The position numbers and the translations under genes are program-made. The notes beneath the pieces are model-generated. The model was not told where the DNA came from. It was given only the letters and a program-made list of their open reading frames with translations, and ran no database searches. From Marinomonas algicola (GTDB lineage Bacteria > Pseudomonadota > Gammaproteobacteria > Pseudomonadales > Marinomonadaceae), in contig NZ_CP061941.1 of NCBI RefSeq assembly GCF_014805825.1, positions 3,162,001 through 3,226,000 of the forward strand: 64,000 nucleotides of DNA, given 5' to 3'. Shown here piece by piece: positions 44,091 to 52,263 of this stretch (its first letter is position 1; each line of letters opens with the position of its first letter).

Positions 44091-44507
44091 ATGAAAGTAT
44101 TAACGACTGATTGGAACAGCAGCAAAGCGCAACTGCAATTTGTACGTAAGCAAGTATTTATTCTTGAACAAGGTATCGATGAGCAAGATGAATGGGATGC
44201 GCATGACGAAACTTCAGTGCATTTTGTTTCTTTTGGTACCACGGCCGTTCCAACGGGTGTGGCAAGATTAACGTCGAATGGGCAAATTGGTCGTATGGCG
44301 GTTTTACCCAGTTACCGTCATCAAGGCTACGCGTCATTAATTCTACGTAAAGCGATACAAGTCGCACGCGAAATGGGACATCGAAAAGTATTCTTGCATG
44401 CGCAAACAGATGCGCAATCTTTCTATGAAAAACAGGATTTTACAACCAATGGGAAGATGTTTTTAGAAGCAGGAATTTTTCACGTTTTAATGGAAAGAGA
44501 CATCTAA
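44091..44507 (+). CDS. GNAT-family N-acetyltransferase
   Basis: The 138-residue GNAT protein carries the acetyl-CoA pyrophosphate-binding loop in IGRMAVLPSYRHQGYASLIL (Q/R-x-x-G-x-A pattern) and an early QVFILEQGIDEQDEWDAHD segment, typical of the YjcF/ElaA-like subgroup. The substrate is unknown. It follows roxA by nine bases with AGGA upstream. Its stop codon lies inside a 17-bp tandem repeat. Confidence 0.85.
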   Translation: MKVLTTDWNSSKAQLQFVRKQVFILEQGIDEQDEWDAHDETSVHFVSFGTTAVPTGVARLTSNGQIGRMAVLPSYRHQGYASLILRKAIQVAREMGHRKVFLHAQTDAQSFYEKQDFTTNGKMFLEAGIFHVLMERDI

Positions 44508-44543
44508 TATTTTCTTTCATCTAATATTTTCTTTCATCTAATA
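44501..44543. repeat. 17-bp tandem repeat, about 2.5 copies
   Basis: CATCTAATATTTTCTTT occurs at 44501-44517 and exactly again at 44518-44534, followed by a partial CATCTAATA. The first copy contains the GNAT stop codon. It looks like replication slippage. Confidence 0.9.
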
Positions 44544-44574
44544 AAAAACGGGCCAATAAAAAGCCCGTTTTTTT
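44543..44574. terminator. Bidirectional terminator between GNAT gene and fklB
   Basis: AAAAAACGGGC pairs with GCCCGTTTTTT around a 9-nt loop, with A- and T-runs on the two sides. Confidence 0.9.
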
Positions 44575-44603
44575 ATTCATTGATATTTTACTGTTTTGTA
44601 AAA

Positions 44604-45224
44604 TTAAACAACAGCAATCAATTCAACATCAAATACCAATACAGAGAAAGGCTTAATCATCGCACCAGCGCCTTGTGCACCGTAGGCAAGTTCTGCAGGA
44701 ATAGTAAGACGGTATTTAGCGCCTTCTTTCATCATTTGCAATGCTTCAGTCCAACCAGCAATCACGCCTGTTACTGGGAACTCAATTGGCTCACCACGAG
44801 CAATTGAGCTATCAAAAACCTGTCCATCAATTAAACGACCTTCATAATGAACGCGCACGGTTGAAGACGTTTCTGGTGTTGCACCAGTACCTTCTTCAAG
44901 AACTTCATACTGAAGACCGCTGTCTGTTACTTGAACACCGTCTTTGGCTTTGTTTTCTACTAAGAAAGCGTCGCCTGCTTTGACTGTTTCTTCAGAAGCG
45001 GCCTTTTGCTTTTCTTCCATATCAGCTTGAAGAGAGGCAAATGCCGCTTCTAATTCTTCACCAGGAACGCGCATCTCAGCGCCATTCAACGAATCTTCAA
45101 TGGCCGCAAAAAGGTGCTCCAATGAAATCTCACCAAGGTCACTTCCGCTTAATTGATCACCAATTTGACGACCAATACCATAACCAATTTTTGCTGCGTT
45201 TGTGTCGAATGACAACTCTGACAT
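44604..45224 (-). CDS. fklB: FKBP-type peptidyl-prolyl isomerase, FklB-like
   Basis: The 206-residue protein has an N-terminal dimerisation domain of helices (residues 1-85, MSELSFDTNAAKIGYGIGRQ) and a C-terminal FKBP domain with VRVHYEGRLIDGQVFDSS, FPVTGVIAGWTEALQMM and IPAELAYGAQGAG. There is no signal peptide, so it matches cytosolic FklB (FKBP22) rather than periplasmic FkpA. It is monocistronic. Confidence 0.93.
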   Translation of the reverse strand: MSELSFDTNAAKIGYGIGRQIGDQLSGSDLGEISLEHLFAAIEDSLNGAEMRVPGEELEAAFASLQADMEEKQKAASEETVKAGDAFLVENKAKDGVQVTDSGLQYEVLEEGTGATPETSSTVRVHYEGRLIDGQVFDSSIARGEPIEFPVTGVIAGWTEALQMMKEGAKYRLTIPAELAYGAQGAGAMIKPFSVLVFDVELIAVV

Positions 45225-45458
45225 AGTCCATACTCTCTTTTATAAGTGTGATATTAAATTTAAGGGCGACATCATAACATAGACGTTTTCTTCTTCCGAC
45301 CCAAGATTTACCGTCAGCACTAAAGAAACATAGTCCAAACAAAAAAATGACTCAATTATAAAACATTGATGTGCATCAGAGGGTTTATTTGTGAATAACA
45401 TAGAATAAACCTAAGTAACCCACGTTATATCGCCTTAAAGTACATCTAGGAGAATAGT

Positions 45459-45941
45459 ATGCTAACGAAAATAAAGACCATTATTTATGCCTGCGATCTA
45501 GAAGGTAAAGCACAAGAAGCCATGAGCCTAGCCATGAATATGGCACTGCAAAACCAAGCAAAATTAATTATGGTACATGTTTTGAATCCTGTTACGCCGC
45601 AAACAGAAAACATGATTCAGAATTACCTCCAGGCGGATGTTCTGCAACGCCTTAGAGAAGACGCCATTAACAATACAAAAGAGAAAATGCACTCTCAATT
45701 AGAAACATTTTTAAATGAAAACAGCGAAGAGCTAAAAGAGCTTACTCACAAACCAGAATACATTACCGTCAGCGGCCTTCCCTATGAAGCCATTCAAAAT
45801 ACCGCAAAAGACTATAAAGCGGACATGATAGTAATGAACAGTCGTACCCATTCAAAACTTGGACAAATGATGCTTGGGTCCACCGCAAACAAGGTGATTC
45901 ATCAAAGTAACATCCCTGTTTTAGTTGTTCCTATTCGATAA
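45459..45941 (+). CDS. Universal stress protein family (UspA fold)
   Basis: The 160-residue protein has the Usp alpha/beta fold: TIIYACDLEGKAQEAMSLAM at the start and DMIVMNSRTHSKLGQMMLGS near the end. The usual ATP-binding G-x-x-G part of the signature (GTRGRGG in other Usps) reads NSRTHSK, so nucleotide binding is uncertain, though the final GS is kept. GGAG lies upstream. It stands alone, 83 bp before the topB start. Confidence 0.87.
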   Translation: MLTKIKTIIYACDLEGKAQEAMSLAMNMALQNQAKLIMVHVLNPVTPQTENMIQNYLQADVLQRLREDAINNTKEKMHSQLETFLNENSEELKELTHKPEYITVSGLPYEAIQNTAKDYKADMIVMNSRTHSKLGQMMLGSTANKVIHQSNIPVLVVPIR

Positions 45942-45980
45942 TGTAGGGCAAGTAATTTAACACTGGCATCAAGCCATAAT

Positions 45981-46026
45981 CATGTATACACTTTACTGTA
46001 TATAAAACCAGTAAAGTGTATACATG
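45981..46026. promoter_or_regulatory. Perfect 17-bp inverted repeat covering the topB start codon
   Basis: CATGTATACACTTTACT at 45981-45997 and AGTAAAGTGTATACATG at 46010-46026 are exact reverse complements with spacer GTATATAAAACC. The right arm ends with the topB ATG. Each arm also contains the 8-bp palindrome TGTATACA (45983-45990 and 46017-46024), similar to sites of FCD-type GntR regulators. It could be a paired operator, or an mRNA hairpin that hides the start codon. Confidence 0.85.
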
Positions 46027-47961
46027 ATCTTATATATTGCAGAAAAACCCAGTGTTGGTCGCGCCGTCGCAGATGTGTTACCAAAACCCCACCAAAAAGG
46101 AGACGGTTATATTAGAGTCGCTAATGGCGACACTGTAACTTGGTGCATTGGACATTTATTAGAGCAAGCGGAACCTGAGGCCTATAACAGTGATTATAAA
46201 AAATGGCGTAAAGAAGATCTGCCTATTATTCCAGAAAAATGGAAGCATCAGGTAAAACCTCAAACAAAAAAGCAATTTTCTGTCGTTAAAAAACTGATTA
46301 ATGAAGCGGACTTATTAGTCAATATGGGAGACCCTGACCGAGTAGGCCAAATATTAGTCGATGAAGTCATTAACTACGCCGGTGTCAGCAAAACAAAACG
46401 CGAGTCAACAAAGCGCTGCCTCATCAGCGACCTTAACCCCGCCGCTATTAAGAAGTCATTAAATAATTTACGCAACAATACAGACTTTATTCCTCTTGCC
46501 ACATCTGCTCTAGCGCGTGCGCGTGCCGATTGGTTATATGGTATTAATATGACACGTTTATGCACCTTGCAAGGTCAACGCTCAGGTTATAACGGCGTCT
46601 TATCCATTGGCCGTGTTCAAACCCCGGTATTAGGATTAGTCGTTCATCGAGATCAAGAAATAGCTCGCTTTATTTCTAAACCTTTTTATGATGTTTTTGT
46701 CCTCTTAGAAACCACTAATGGTGAACAATACCAAGCCAAATGGAAACCCAGTGAAGCCTGCTCTCCCTACATGGATGAAGAAGGTAGAGTCTTATCCAAA
46801 AAGTTAGTTGGAAACGTATTAGAGAGAGTTTCTAATCAAGTAGGCCGTGTAACTCGGGTAAACACGGATAAGAAAAAACAACCAGCACCATTGCCCTATA
46901 ATTTATCCACATTACAGATAGAGGCCTCAAAACGCTTTAACTTAAATGCTCAGGAAACACTGGATACCTGCCAACAACTCTACGAACGACACAAGCTCAT
47001 AACCTACCCTCGATCCGATTGCCGTTACCTACCGATAGGCCATCTAGAAGATAAACATCGAGTAACACAATCCATTAAAGAAACCTGCCCAGCATTAAAC
47101 GAAGCCGTCGAAAACGCCAACCTAAAACGAAAAAGCAAAGCGTGGAACGATTCAAAAGTAAGTGCTCACCACGCTATTATTCCCACGTCCAAATCGATGG
47201 ATCCCAATAGACTCACAAAAAATGAAAAGTGTGTTTATGAGCTGATATCAAGACAGTATTTAATCCAGTTTTATCCGGATTTCGAATACGCTGAAAAACA
47301 AATTGATCATGATGTGGCAGGAGGCCTGTTTATTGCCAAGCAAAAAGATATTTTACACCAAGGATGGAAGGCATTATTTCCTTCTAAAAAGGCAGAAGAA
47401 AAAGAGAATGCGTTCTCAGAGAAGAATTTGCCAGCCGTCTCCCAAGGTGACCAAGTAACTTGTCTTAATGGGAGAATTGACGAAAAAAACACCAGCCCGC
47501 CAAAACACTTCACGGATGCCACCTTGCTTTCAGCGATGACAGGGATTGCCCGTTATGTACAGGACATCGAAATCAAAAAAGTTCTCAGGGAGACGGATGG
47601 ACTCGGTACAGAAGCCACGCGAGCAGGCATTATTGAGCTGCTGTTTAAGCGTCAATTTTTGACAAAAAAAGGCAAAGAAATACATTCAACCGACGTTGGT
47701 CGACAACTGATAAACAGTTTACCATCTCAAATGGTGTTACCAGATATGACGGCACACTGGGAGTCTCAACTGGAAGCCATCAGTGATAAAAGAATGAATT
47801 ACGCCCAATTTATGCAGCCCCTAACCAATGGACTGACAACGCTGATTAGTCAAGTTGGCGAAGTCACCTTTTCAGGCATGAGTGGCATGGGGAAGAAATT
47901 CACCAGCAGAAAGCGCAAAACACCAAGGAAAAACACAAGAAGTCAAAAAGCCAATACCTAG
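46024..47961 (+). CDS. topB: DNA topoisomerase III
   Basis: TopB is a type IA topoisomerase that decatenates replication intermediates. The 645-residue protein aligns closely with E. coli TopB: MILYIAEKPSVGRAVADVLP start, catalytic Tyr328 in LITYPRSDCRYLP, and ALARARADWLYGINMTR. The TOPRIM motif reads D103-P-D105-R-V107-G, where E. coli has Glu107, so the third acidic residue is lost; Glu7 in AEKPS is kept. The C-terminus is basic (KKFTSRKRKTPRKNTR). No clear ribosome binding site is present, and the start codon lies inside a long inverted repeat. Confidence 0.95.
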   Translation: MILYIAEKPSVGRAVADVLPKPHQKGDGYIRVANGDTVTWCIGHLLEQAEPEAYNSDYKKWRKEDLPIIPEKWKHQVKPQTKKQFSVVKKLINEADLLVNMGDPDRVGQILVDEVINYAGVSKTKRESTKRCLISDLNPAAIKKSLNNLRNNTDFIPLATSALARARADWLYGINMTRLCTLQGQRSGYNGVLSIGRVQTPVLGLVVHRDQEIARFISKPFYDVFVLLETTNGEQYQAKWKPSEACSPYMDEEGRVLSKKLVGNVLERVSNQVGRVTRVNTDKKKQPAPLPYNLSTLQIEASKRFNLNAQETLDTCQQLYERHKLITYPRSDCRYLPIGHLEDKHRVTQSIKETCPALNEAVENANLKRKSKAWNDSKVSAHHAIIPTSKSMDPNRLTKNEKCVYELISRQYLIQFYPDFEYAEKQIDHDVAGGLFIAKQKDILHQGWKALFPSKKAEEKENAFSEKNLPAVSQGDQVTCLNGRIDEKNTSPPKHFTDATLLSAMTGIARYVQDIEIKKVLRETDGLGTEATRAGIIELLFKRQFLTKKGKEIHSTDVGRQLINSLPSQMVLPDMTAHWESQLEAISDKRMNYAQFMQPLTNGLTTLISQVGEVTFSGMSGMGKKFTSRKRKTPRKNTRSQKANT

Positions 47962-48032
47962 ACTGATTAATATGACAGATTCTTAATTCAAGACCAGCCT
48001 CTTATAAGAGTAAAAATGTAGCACTTATAATA

Positions 48033-48653
48033 CTACCCAATGGCCAGCCAGATACCCACTCCTAGCATTAAAGAGCCGGCGATGCGATTCATCAATCGGA
48101 CGTTACCACTTTGCTGTAGCAAGGTTCTTAAAGTTCGCCCTCCAGTCGCATAAATCAACAGACAGAGAAACTCTAACGATAAAATGATCGCAACAAGCAC
48201 ACTTAATTGACTGAACAATGACTGTTCTGTTGTGAGAAAGGGTGGCAATAAAGCCACAAAAAAAGCCCAGCCTTTTGGGTTAGCAATGGCGGTCATAAAC
48301 CCTTGACTGGCTAACTCAAAACGAGAAGCGGGTGTACTTTCCGAATCGGATGACTTAATTGCCATTTTGCCTTTGGAGCGCCACATCTGAATACCAATAT
48401 AGGCTAAATAGGCACCCCCTACATATTTAAAAACGACAAATGCACTTGGGTAGTTAAGCAATAAGGCCGCAACGCCTATTGCAGAAGAAATAGCGACTAA
48501 ACCAACACCACACAACTCACCAAACATCATCCACAAAGCGCGCTTAACGCCAATCGTCATTCCCATGGTCATGGCTAAGGTCATACACATACCAGGCGTG
48601 ATAGAAACGAAAAAAAATGTCGGTATAAAAACGGAAAGTAATGATAAATTCAC
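48033..48653 (-). CDS. LysE/RhtB-family amino-acid exporter
   Basis: The 206-residue protein has six hydrophobic segments and the family hallmark FVSITPGMCMTLAMTMGMTIG near the N-terminus, then GGAYLAYIGIQMWRS and NPKGWAFFVALLPPF. RhtB-type proteins export homoserine, threonine and related amino acids through the inner membrane; the substrate here is unknown. It is a single gene. Confidence 0.88.
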   Translation of the reverse strand: MNLSLLSVFIPTFFFVSITPGMCMTLAMTMGMTIGVKRALWMMFGELCGVGLVAISSAIGVAALLLNYPSAFVVFKYVGGAYLAYIGIQMWRSKGKMAIKSSDSESTPASRFELASQGFMTAIANPKGWAFFVALLPPFLTTEQSLFSQLSVLVAIILSLEFLCLLIYATGGRTLRTLLQQSGNVRLMNRIAGSLMLGVGIWLAIG

Positions 48654-48715
48654 AGGTGTTCCAAATAAAAAAGCAATATTAAATTAATAATAAATCAAAG
48701 TATTACAATAACCTA

Positions 48716-49504
48716 TTAAAAATATTTTTTCTTTTCAAAATCATCCTTGCCAATAAACTTATTCCACTCATCATCTGCGTCCTCCTCCTCCTCATCGTCA
48801 CCCATTAGCTCTTCTTCTTGCTTTTGAAGTAATAAATCACTCTCTATTTCATCAACGTAGCCTTGAAATTTTTTACGAGCTTCATCCGCTTCAGGCACTT
48901 CTTTAATGGGCTCAAGCTCACTAACCGCTTCCTTATATAATTCAATAGCATCTTCAAACTTATTCATTAAAAAAGCTTGGCGAGCCAAATAACCTTTATG
49001 ATCGGCACTGACTTTATACCTGAAAAATGACAGTAGAGTTTTATATTTGAACGCTGAGTCAGAATCAATTTTTTTCTGTTCTTTCGATGTGTTTAAAAAA
49101 TTATCAAACGAATCAAATAAGCGCTTCAACTCCATCACCTGTAATTCATCATTAACAGCACGCGCTTTTCTTTTTTGTTTGCTTTCTTGAAACTCTTGCA
49201 TTTCTTGAGCGGCATGAGACCGCCTACGCTTCAAAGATTCATCAGGTTGCAAAGATAAGAGCTCATCAAAAACAGAAACAAGACAAGAAAACAGCCAAAG
49301 CCTTAAATCCTTTGGCTGATATTGGGGAGGAAAATCATCAAGGTATCGACGAATCTGTCTAGCTTGGTTATTTAAAAGTGATGCTTTACGCAGTTTTTCA
49401 AGACGCGCCTGCTCTTTCATTTGCAACATGATTACAAAACCAATAAAACCACCAAAAAGTGCAAGTAGAACAATTATGGTAATTGTCGTCATAAATCTGT
49501 CCAA
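48716..49504 (-). CDS. Unknown membrane-anchored helical protein, paralogue A
   Basis: I do not recognise this 262-residue protein. It has one N-terminal membrane helix (about 5-27), a long charged helical body, a TPR-like stretch (QAFLMNKFEDAIELYKEAVSE, about 180-200), and a strongly acidic C-terminus with GDDEEEEDADDE. Residues 45-80 (IRRYLDDFPPQYQPKDLRLWL) resemble ILPDRYLPIELKSMLLTYI of the next gene upstream, in the same order relative to the membrane helix and TPR-like end. The two are probably ancient paralogues. The body is most likely cytosolic. Confidence 0.68.
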   Translation of the reverse strand: MDRFMTTITIIVLLALFGGFIGFVIMLQMKEQARLEKLRKASLLNNQARQIRRYLDDFPPQYQPKDLRLWLFSCLVSVFDELLSLQPDESLKRRRSHAAQEMQEFQESKQKRKARAVNDELQVMELKRLFDSFDNFLNTSKEQKKIDSDSAFKYKTLLSFFRYKVSADHKGYLARQAFLMNKFEDAIELYKEAVSELEPIKEVPEADEARKKFQGYVDEIESDLLLQKQEEELMGDDEEEEDADDEWNKFIGKDDFEKKKYF

Positions 49505-49561
49505 AAGTTACATTAGTCAAAAATTTAAATGAAATTTATTTAAGAACCTGCGTTTTAATAA

Positions 49562-50266
49562 TTAACGCTCATTGATCTGTTGAACATTTTGATTGATATG
49601 CAACTGTTTTTCCACCTGCTGAATAGATCTTGTAATTGTCTTTATTAGATCATCACAAGCCACCAATAAATTAATTTTTTCTGCGTCCGTTAAAGCCGTT
49701 CGATAATGTTCTAAAGCAGACGCTTTTTTATCCATATCTAAAAGATCATCACCTTGTTTCATTAATATATCGATTTTTGCTAATGCGTGACAATAGCGAA
49801 TTTTCTCTAAATAGTCTTTTGCACTGGCTCTATCTATTTGCCTGAGCTCAGTTTGGCGTTTAATAAATGTGGGGATTTTCAACAGAGCATGTTGCACTTG
49901 CTCTAATCGCCCAGCCGTAACTACTTTTTCATCTGAAGCAATGTAAGTATCAGAATATATTTCTTCGAATAAAAGGGTCATTTCTTTTTTGTAACTTAAT
50001 TGCTCCATAGTGAACGGATGGTTTGCTAGTTTAGTATAGCCATTAACAATGTAAGTCAGTAGCATTGACTTTAACTCTATCGGTAAGTATCGATCAGGTA
50101 GAATTCTCACGGCATTCGATAACTTATCACAAATGAGCAGCAATTCCTCTTCCGCCTTTAATCTAGCTAGGCTTCTAACTTGATGATCACGATATAAAAG
50201 ATACCCTACAAACAAACAAAAAACTAAAATAAACAACCATACTAGGTAAGGAACCAAAGAAGCCAT
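49562..50266 (-). CDS. Unknown membrane-anchored helical protein, paralogue B
   Basis: This 234-residue protein has an N-terminal membrane helix (about 7-27), RDHQVRSLARLKAEEELLL, then a conserved-looking block (NAVRILPDRYLPIELKSMLL), and a helical C-terminal half with a TPR-like segment (MDKKASALEHYRTALTDAEK). It shares architecture and short similarities with paralogue A, 57 bp downstream. I do not recognise the family. Position upstream of A on the same strand suggests an operon; no terminator separates them. Confidence 0.66.
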   Translation of the reverse strand: MASLVPYLVWLFILVFCLFVGYLLYRDHQVRSLARLKAEEELLLICDKLSNAVRILPDRYLPIELKSMLLTYIVNGYTKLANHPFTMEQLSYKKEMTLLFEEIYSDTYIASDEKVVTAGRLEQVQHALLKIPTFIKRQTELRQIDRASAKDYLEKIRYCHALAKIDILMKQGDDLLDMDKKASALEHYRTALTDAEKINLLVACDDLIKTITRSIQQVEKQLHINQNVQQINER

Positions 50267-50351
50267 AAATTAAATAATACCAATTAAACACATTATTTGA
50301 TTTAGTATAAAAAAATTTATCAATAAATCACTGGAAATATCTTTTTCTAAT

Positions 50352-50386
50352 AAAAAAAGCCAGTGCAGAACGGCTACACTGGCTTT
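50352..50386 (-). terminator. Terminator of the Pit transporter gene
   Basis: AAAGCCAGTG pairs with CACTGGCTTT, and seven T follow on the minus strand. It lies 38 bp after the pit stop. Confidence 0.92.
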
Positions 50387-50423
50387 AAAAATACAATACT
50401 CTTACGTTAGTTACAAACTATGA

Positions 50424-52001
50424 TTAGAGATTACTCATACTAAAACCAAGTAACATGTAAAAAATCATAGCCGATAAAATAGCTGAAGTCGGAACCGTAA
50501 TGATCCACGCAGCGGCAATTTTCAGTAGTGCTGATCGTTTCACCAGCTCTTGCTTGGTCGCCTTCTTCAAACCTTTGCGCTCACGTTTAGAAATCGGAGA
50601 GTTATCCGCCAAACCTTTCAATTCACGCAATAACGCCCTTTTCTCTTCGACAGAAGCGGATTCAAACCGAGTAACGAACTCGTTCGTCTGGACGGCATCA
50701 TGTCCAGCGTCTTCCGAATGAGAAATAATAGCCGCAATCTTTTTGTTATAAGACGCTTTTACATACTCACGTAAAAAACCAACGCCAAAAATCCCACCAA
50801 CCGCTATATGAGTTGAACTAACAGGAAGTCCTAATTGAGAAGCAATAATCACAGTAATCGCGGCCGCCATTGCAATACAAAATGCTCGGACTTTATCCAA
50901 TTCTGTTATTTCAGATCCGACTGTTTTTATTAATTTTGGTCCGTATAGCGCTAGCCCAACAGCAATACCTAAACCACCAACAAGCATAATCCATAATGGT
51001 ATCGCGGCTTTAGAAGACACATGCCCCGTCATTAAGGCATCATTAATGGCCGCTAATGGCCCGATTGCATTAGCAACATCATTGGCACCGTGAGCAAAAC
51101 TCAACAGAGCCGCTGAAATTATTAATGGAATAGTAAACAAATCATTTACTGAGTTCTTAGTATTTTTCAAGTTATCAGCCGCTTTTTCAATAAAAGGACG
51201 CACTAAAAAATAAGCAACGATTGCAATACCAAAACCAACCATAGCGGCTGTGACAATATCCGCTTTCCAAAGTTTCTTGAGTCCTTTCATTATCAAGTAA
51301 GTTGAGAAAGCCCACACCATTAATGCAATCAATAAAGGCACAACTTTACGCGCCGCGGCAATCATATCCGTTTGATAGGTAACGCTGCGTTTTATATAGA
51401 TTAAAAAAGATGCGGCTATGACGCCGCCAAATAATGGTGAGATAACCCAACTCGCAGCAATCGCCGCCATTTGCCCCCAGTTCGCAATATCCCAACCGCC
51501 AGCGGCGATGCCAGCACCAAGAACGCCACCCACAATTGAGTGTGTGGTAGAAACAGGAGCCCCGACATAAGTGGCTAAGTTCAACCATAATGCCCCAGCA
51601 AGTAATGCGGCCATCATAACCCAGATAAAAGTTTCCGCATCAGCAATTGCATTCGGATTAATAATGCCTTTCTTAATAGTGCCAACAACACTACCACCTG
51701 CAATCAACGCACCAGCTGCTTCAAAAATAGCCGCAATCAATATTGCCCCCGTCATCGATAACGCCTTTGAGCCCACTGCAGGACCAACATTATTTGCCAC
51801 ATCATTCGCGCCAATATTCAAGGCCATATAAGCACCAATTGCGGCTGCGATAGCAAGAATAGAAACATTGGACACGGCCGCGCCATTCGAACTTGCATAC
51901 AAGCCAACAACGATAACAAAAGCAATAGCAATCACTAAACGAATTGTGTCTGAAAAGCCAAAGTTTGAGGAATTCACCTTTTGGTTTTTTGAAGGGTCCA
52001 T
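50424..52001 (-). CDS. pit: Low-affinity inorganic phosphate transporter (Pit family)
   Basis: The 525-residue protein has about ten membrane helices and the duplicated PiT signature: NIGANDVANNVGPAVGSKAL near residue 60 and FAHGANDVANAIGPLAAIND near 300. PiT proteins cotransport metal-phosphate with protons or sodium. A cytosolic charged region (about 400-470) includes KRALLRELKGLADN. The C-terminus ends in a further helix. No Pho box is evident upstream, and no pap/phoU-like gene is adjacent. An inverted repeat lies at 52043-52061. Confidence 0.93.
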   Translation of the reverse strand: MDPSKNQKVNSSNFGFSDTIRLVIAIAFVIVVGLYASSNGAAVSNVSILAIAAAIGAYMALNIGANDVANNVGPAVGSKALSMTGAILIAAIFEAAGALIAGGSVVGTIKKGIINPNAIADAETFIWVMMAALLAGALWLNLATYVGAPVSTTHSIVGGVLGAGIAAGGWDIANWGQMAAIAASWVISPLFGGVIAASFLIYIKRSVTYQTDMIAAARKVVPLLIALMVWAFSTYLIMKGLKKLWKADIVTAAMVGFGIAIVAYFLVRPFIEKAADNLKNTKNSVNDLFTIPLIISAALLSFAHGANDVANAIGPLAAINDALMTGHVSSKAAIPLWIMLVGGLGIAVGLALYGPKLIKTVGSEITELDKVRAFCIAMAAAITVIIASQLGLPVSSTHIAVGGIFGVGFLREYVKASYNKKIAAIISHSEDAGHDAVQTNEFVTRFESASVEEKRALLRELKGLADNSPISKRERKGLKKATKQELVKRSALLKIAAAWIITVPTSAILSAMIFYMLLGFSMSNL

Positions 52002-52042
52002 ACGGTCTCTACTATTTTTGAGGTTGAAATGTATTCAGGCTT

Positions 52043-52061
52043 GAAACTAACGACTAGTTTC
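52043..52061. repeat. 7-bp inverted repeat upstream of pit
   Basis: GAAACTA and TAGTTTC are separated by ACGAC, 42 bp before the pit start. It could be an operator. The rest of 52002-52263 shows no clear feature. Confidence 0.45.
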
Positions 52062-52263
52062 GTTTACAGCACATCCAAGCCGCACCTGAAATTCATAAAT
52101 CTGCTACAATTTCGTCATAAAACTGTAAAAACGGCGCCATTCTACTATGAGCAAACAGATATAAAAACCCTTAAAACTTTAACTTTTGTAAGGACGCTTC
52201 CTTACCTCTCTAACGATTGGTTTAAAAAGCAAAGATTACTTTGTATAACAAGATATTAACCAA

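Noticed and set aside
52029..52259. 76-residue plus-strand ORF between pit and sdaA
   Set aside because: No ribosome binding site, no recognisable motif, and random-looking composition.
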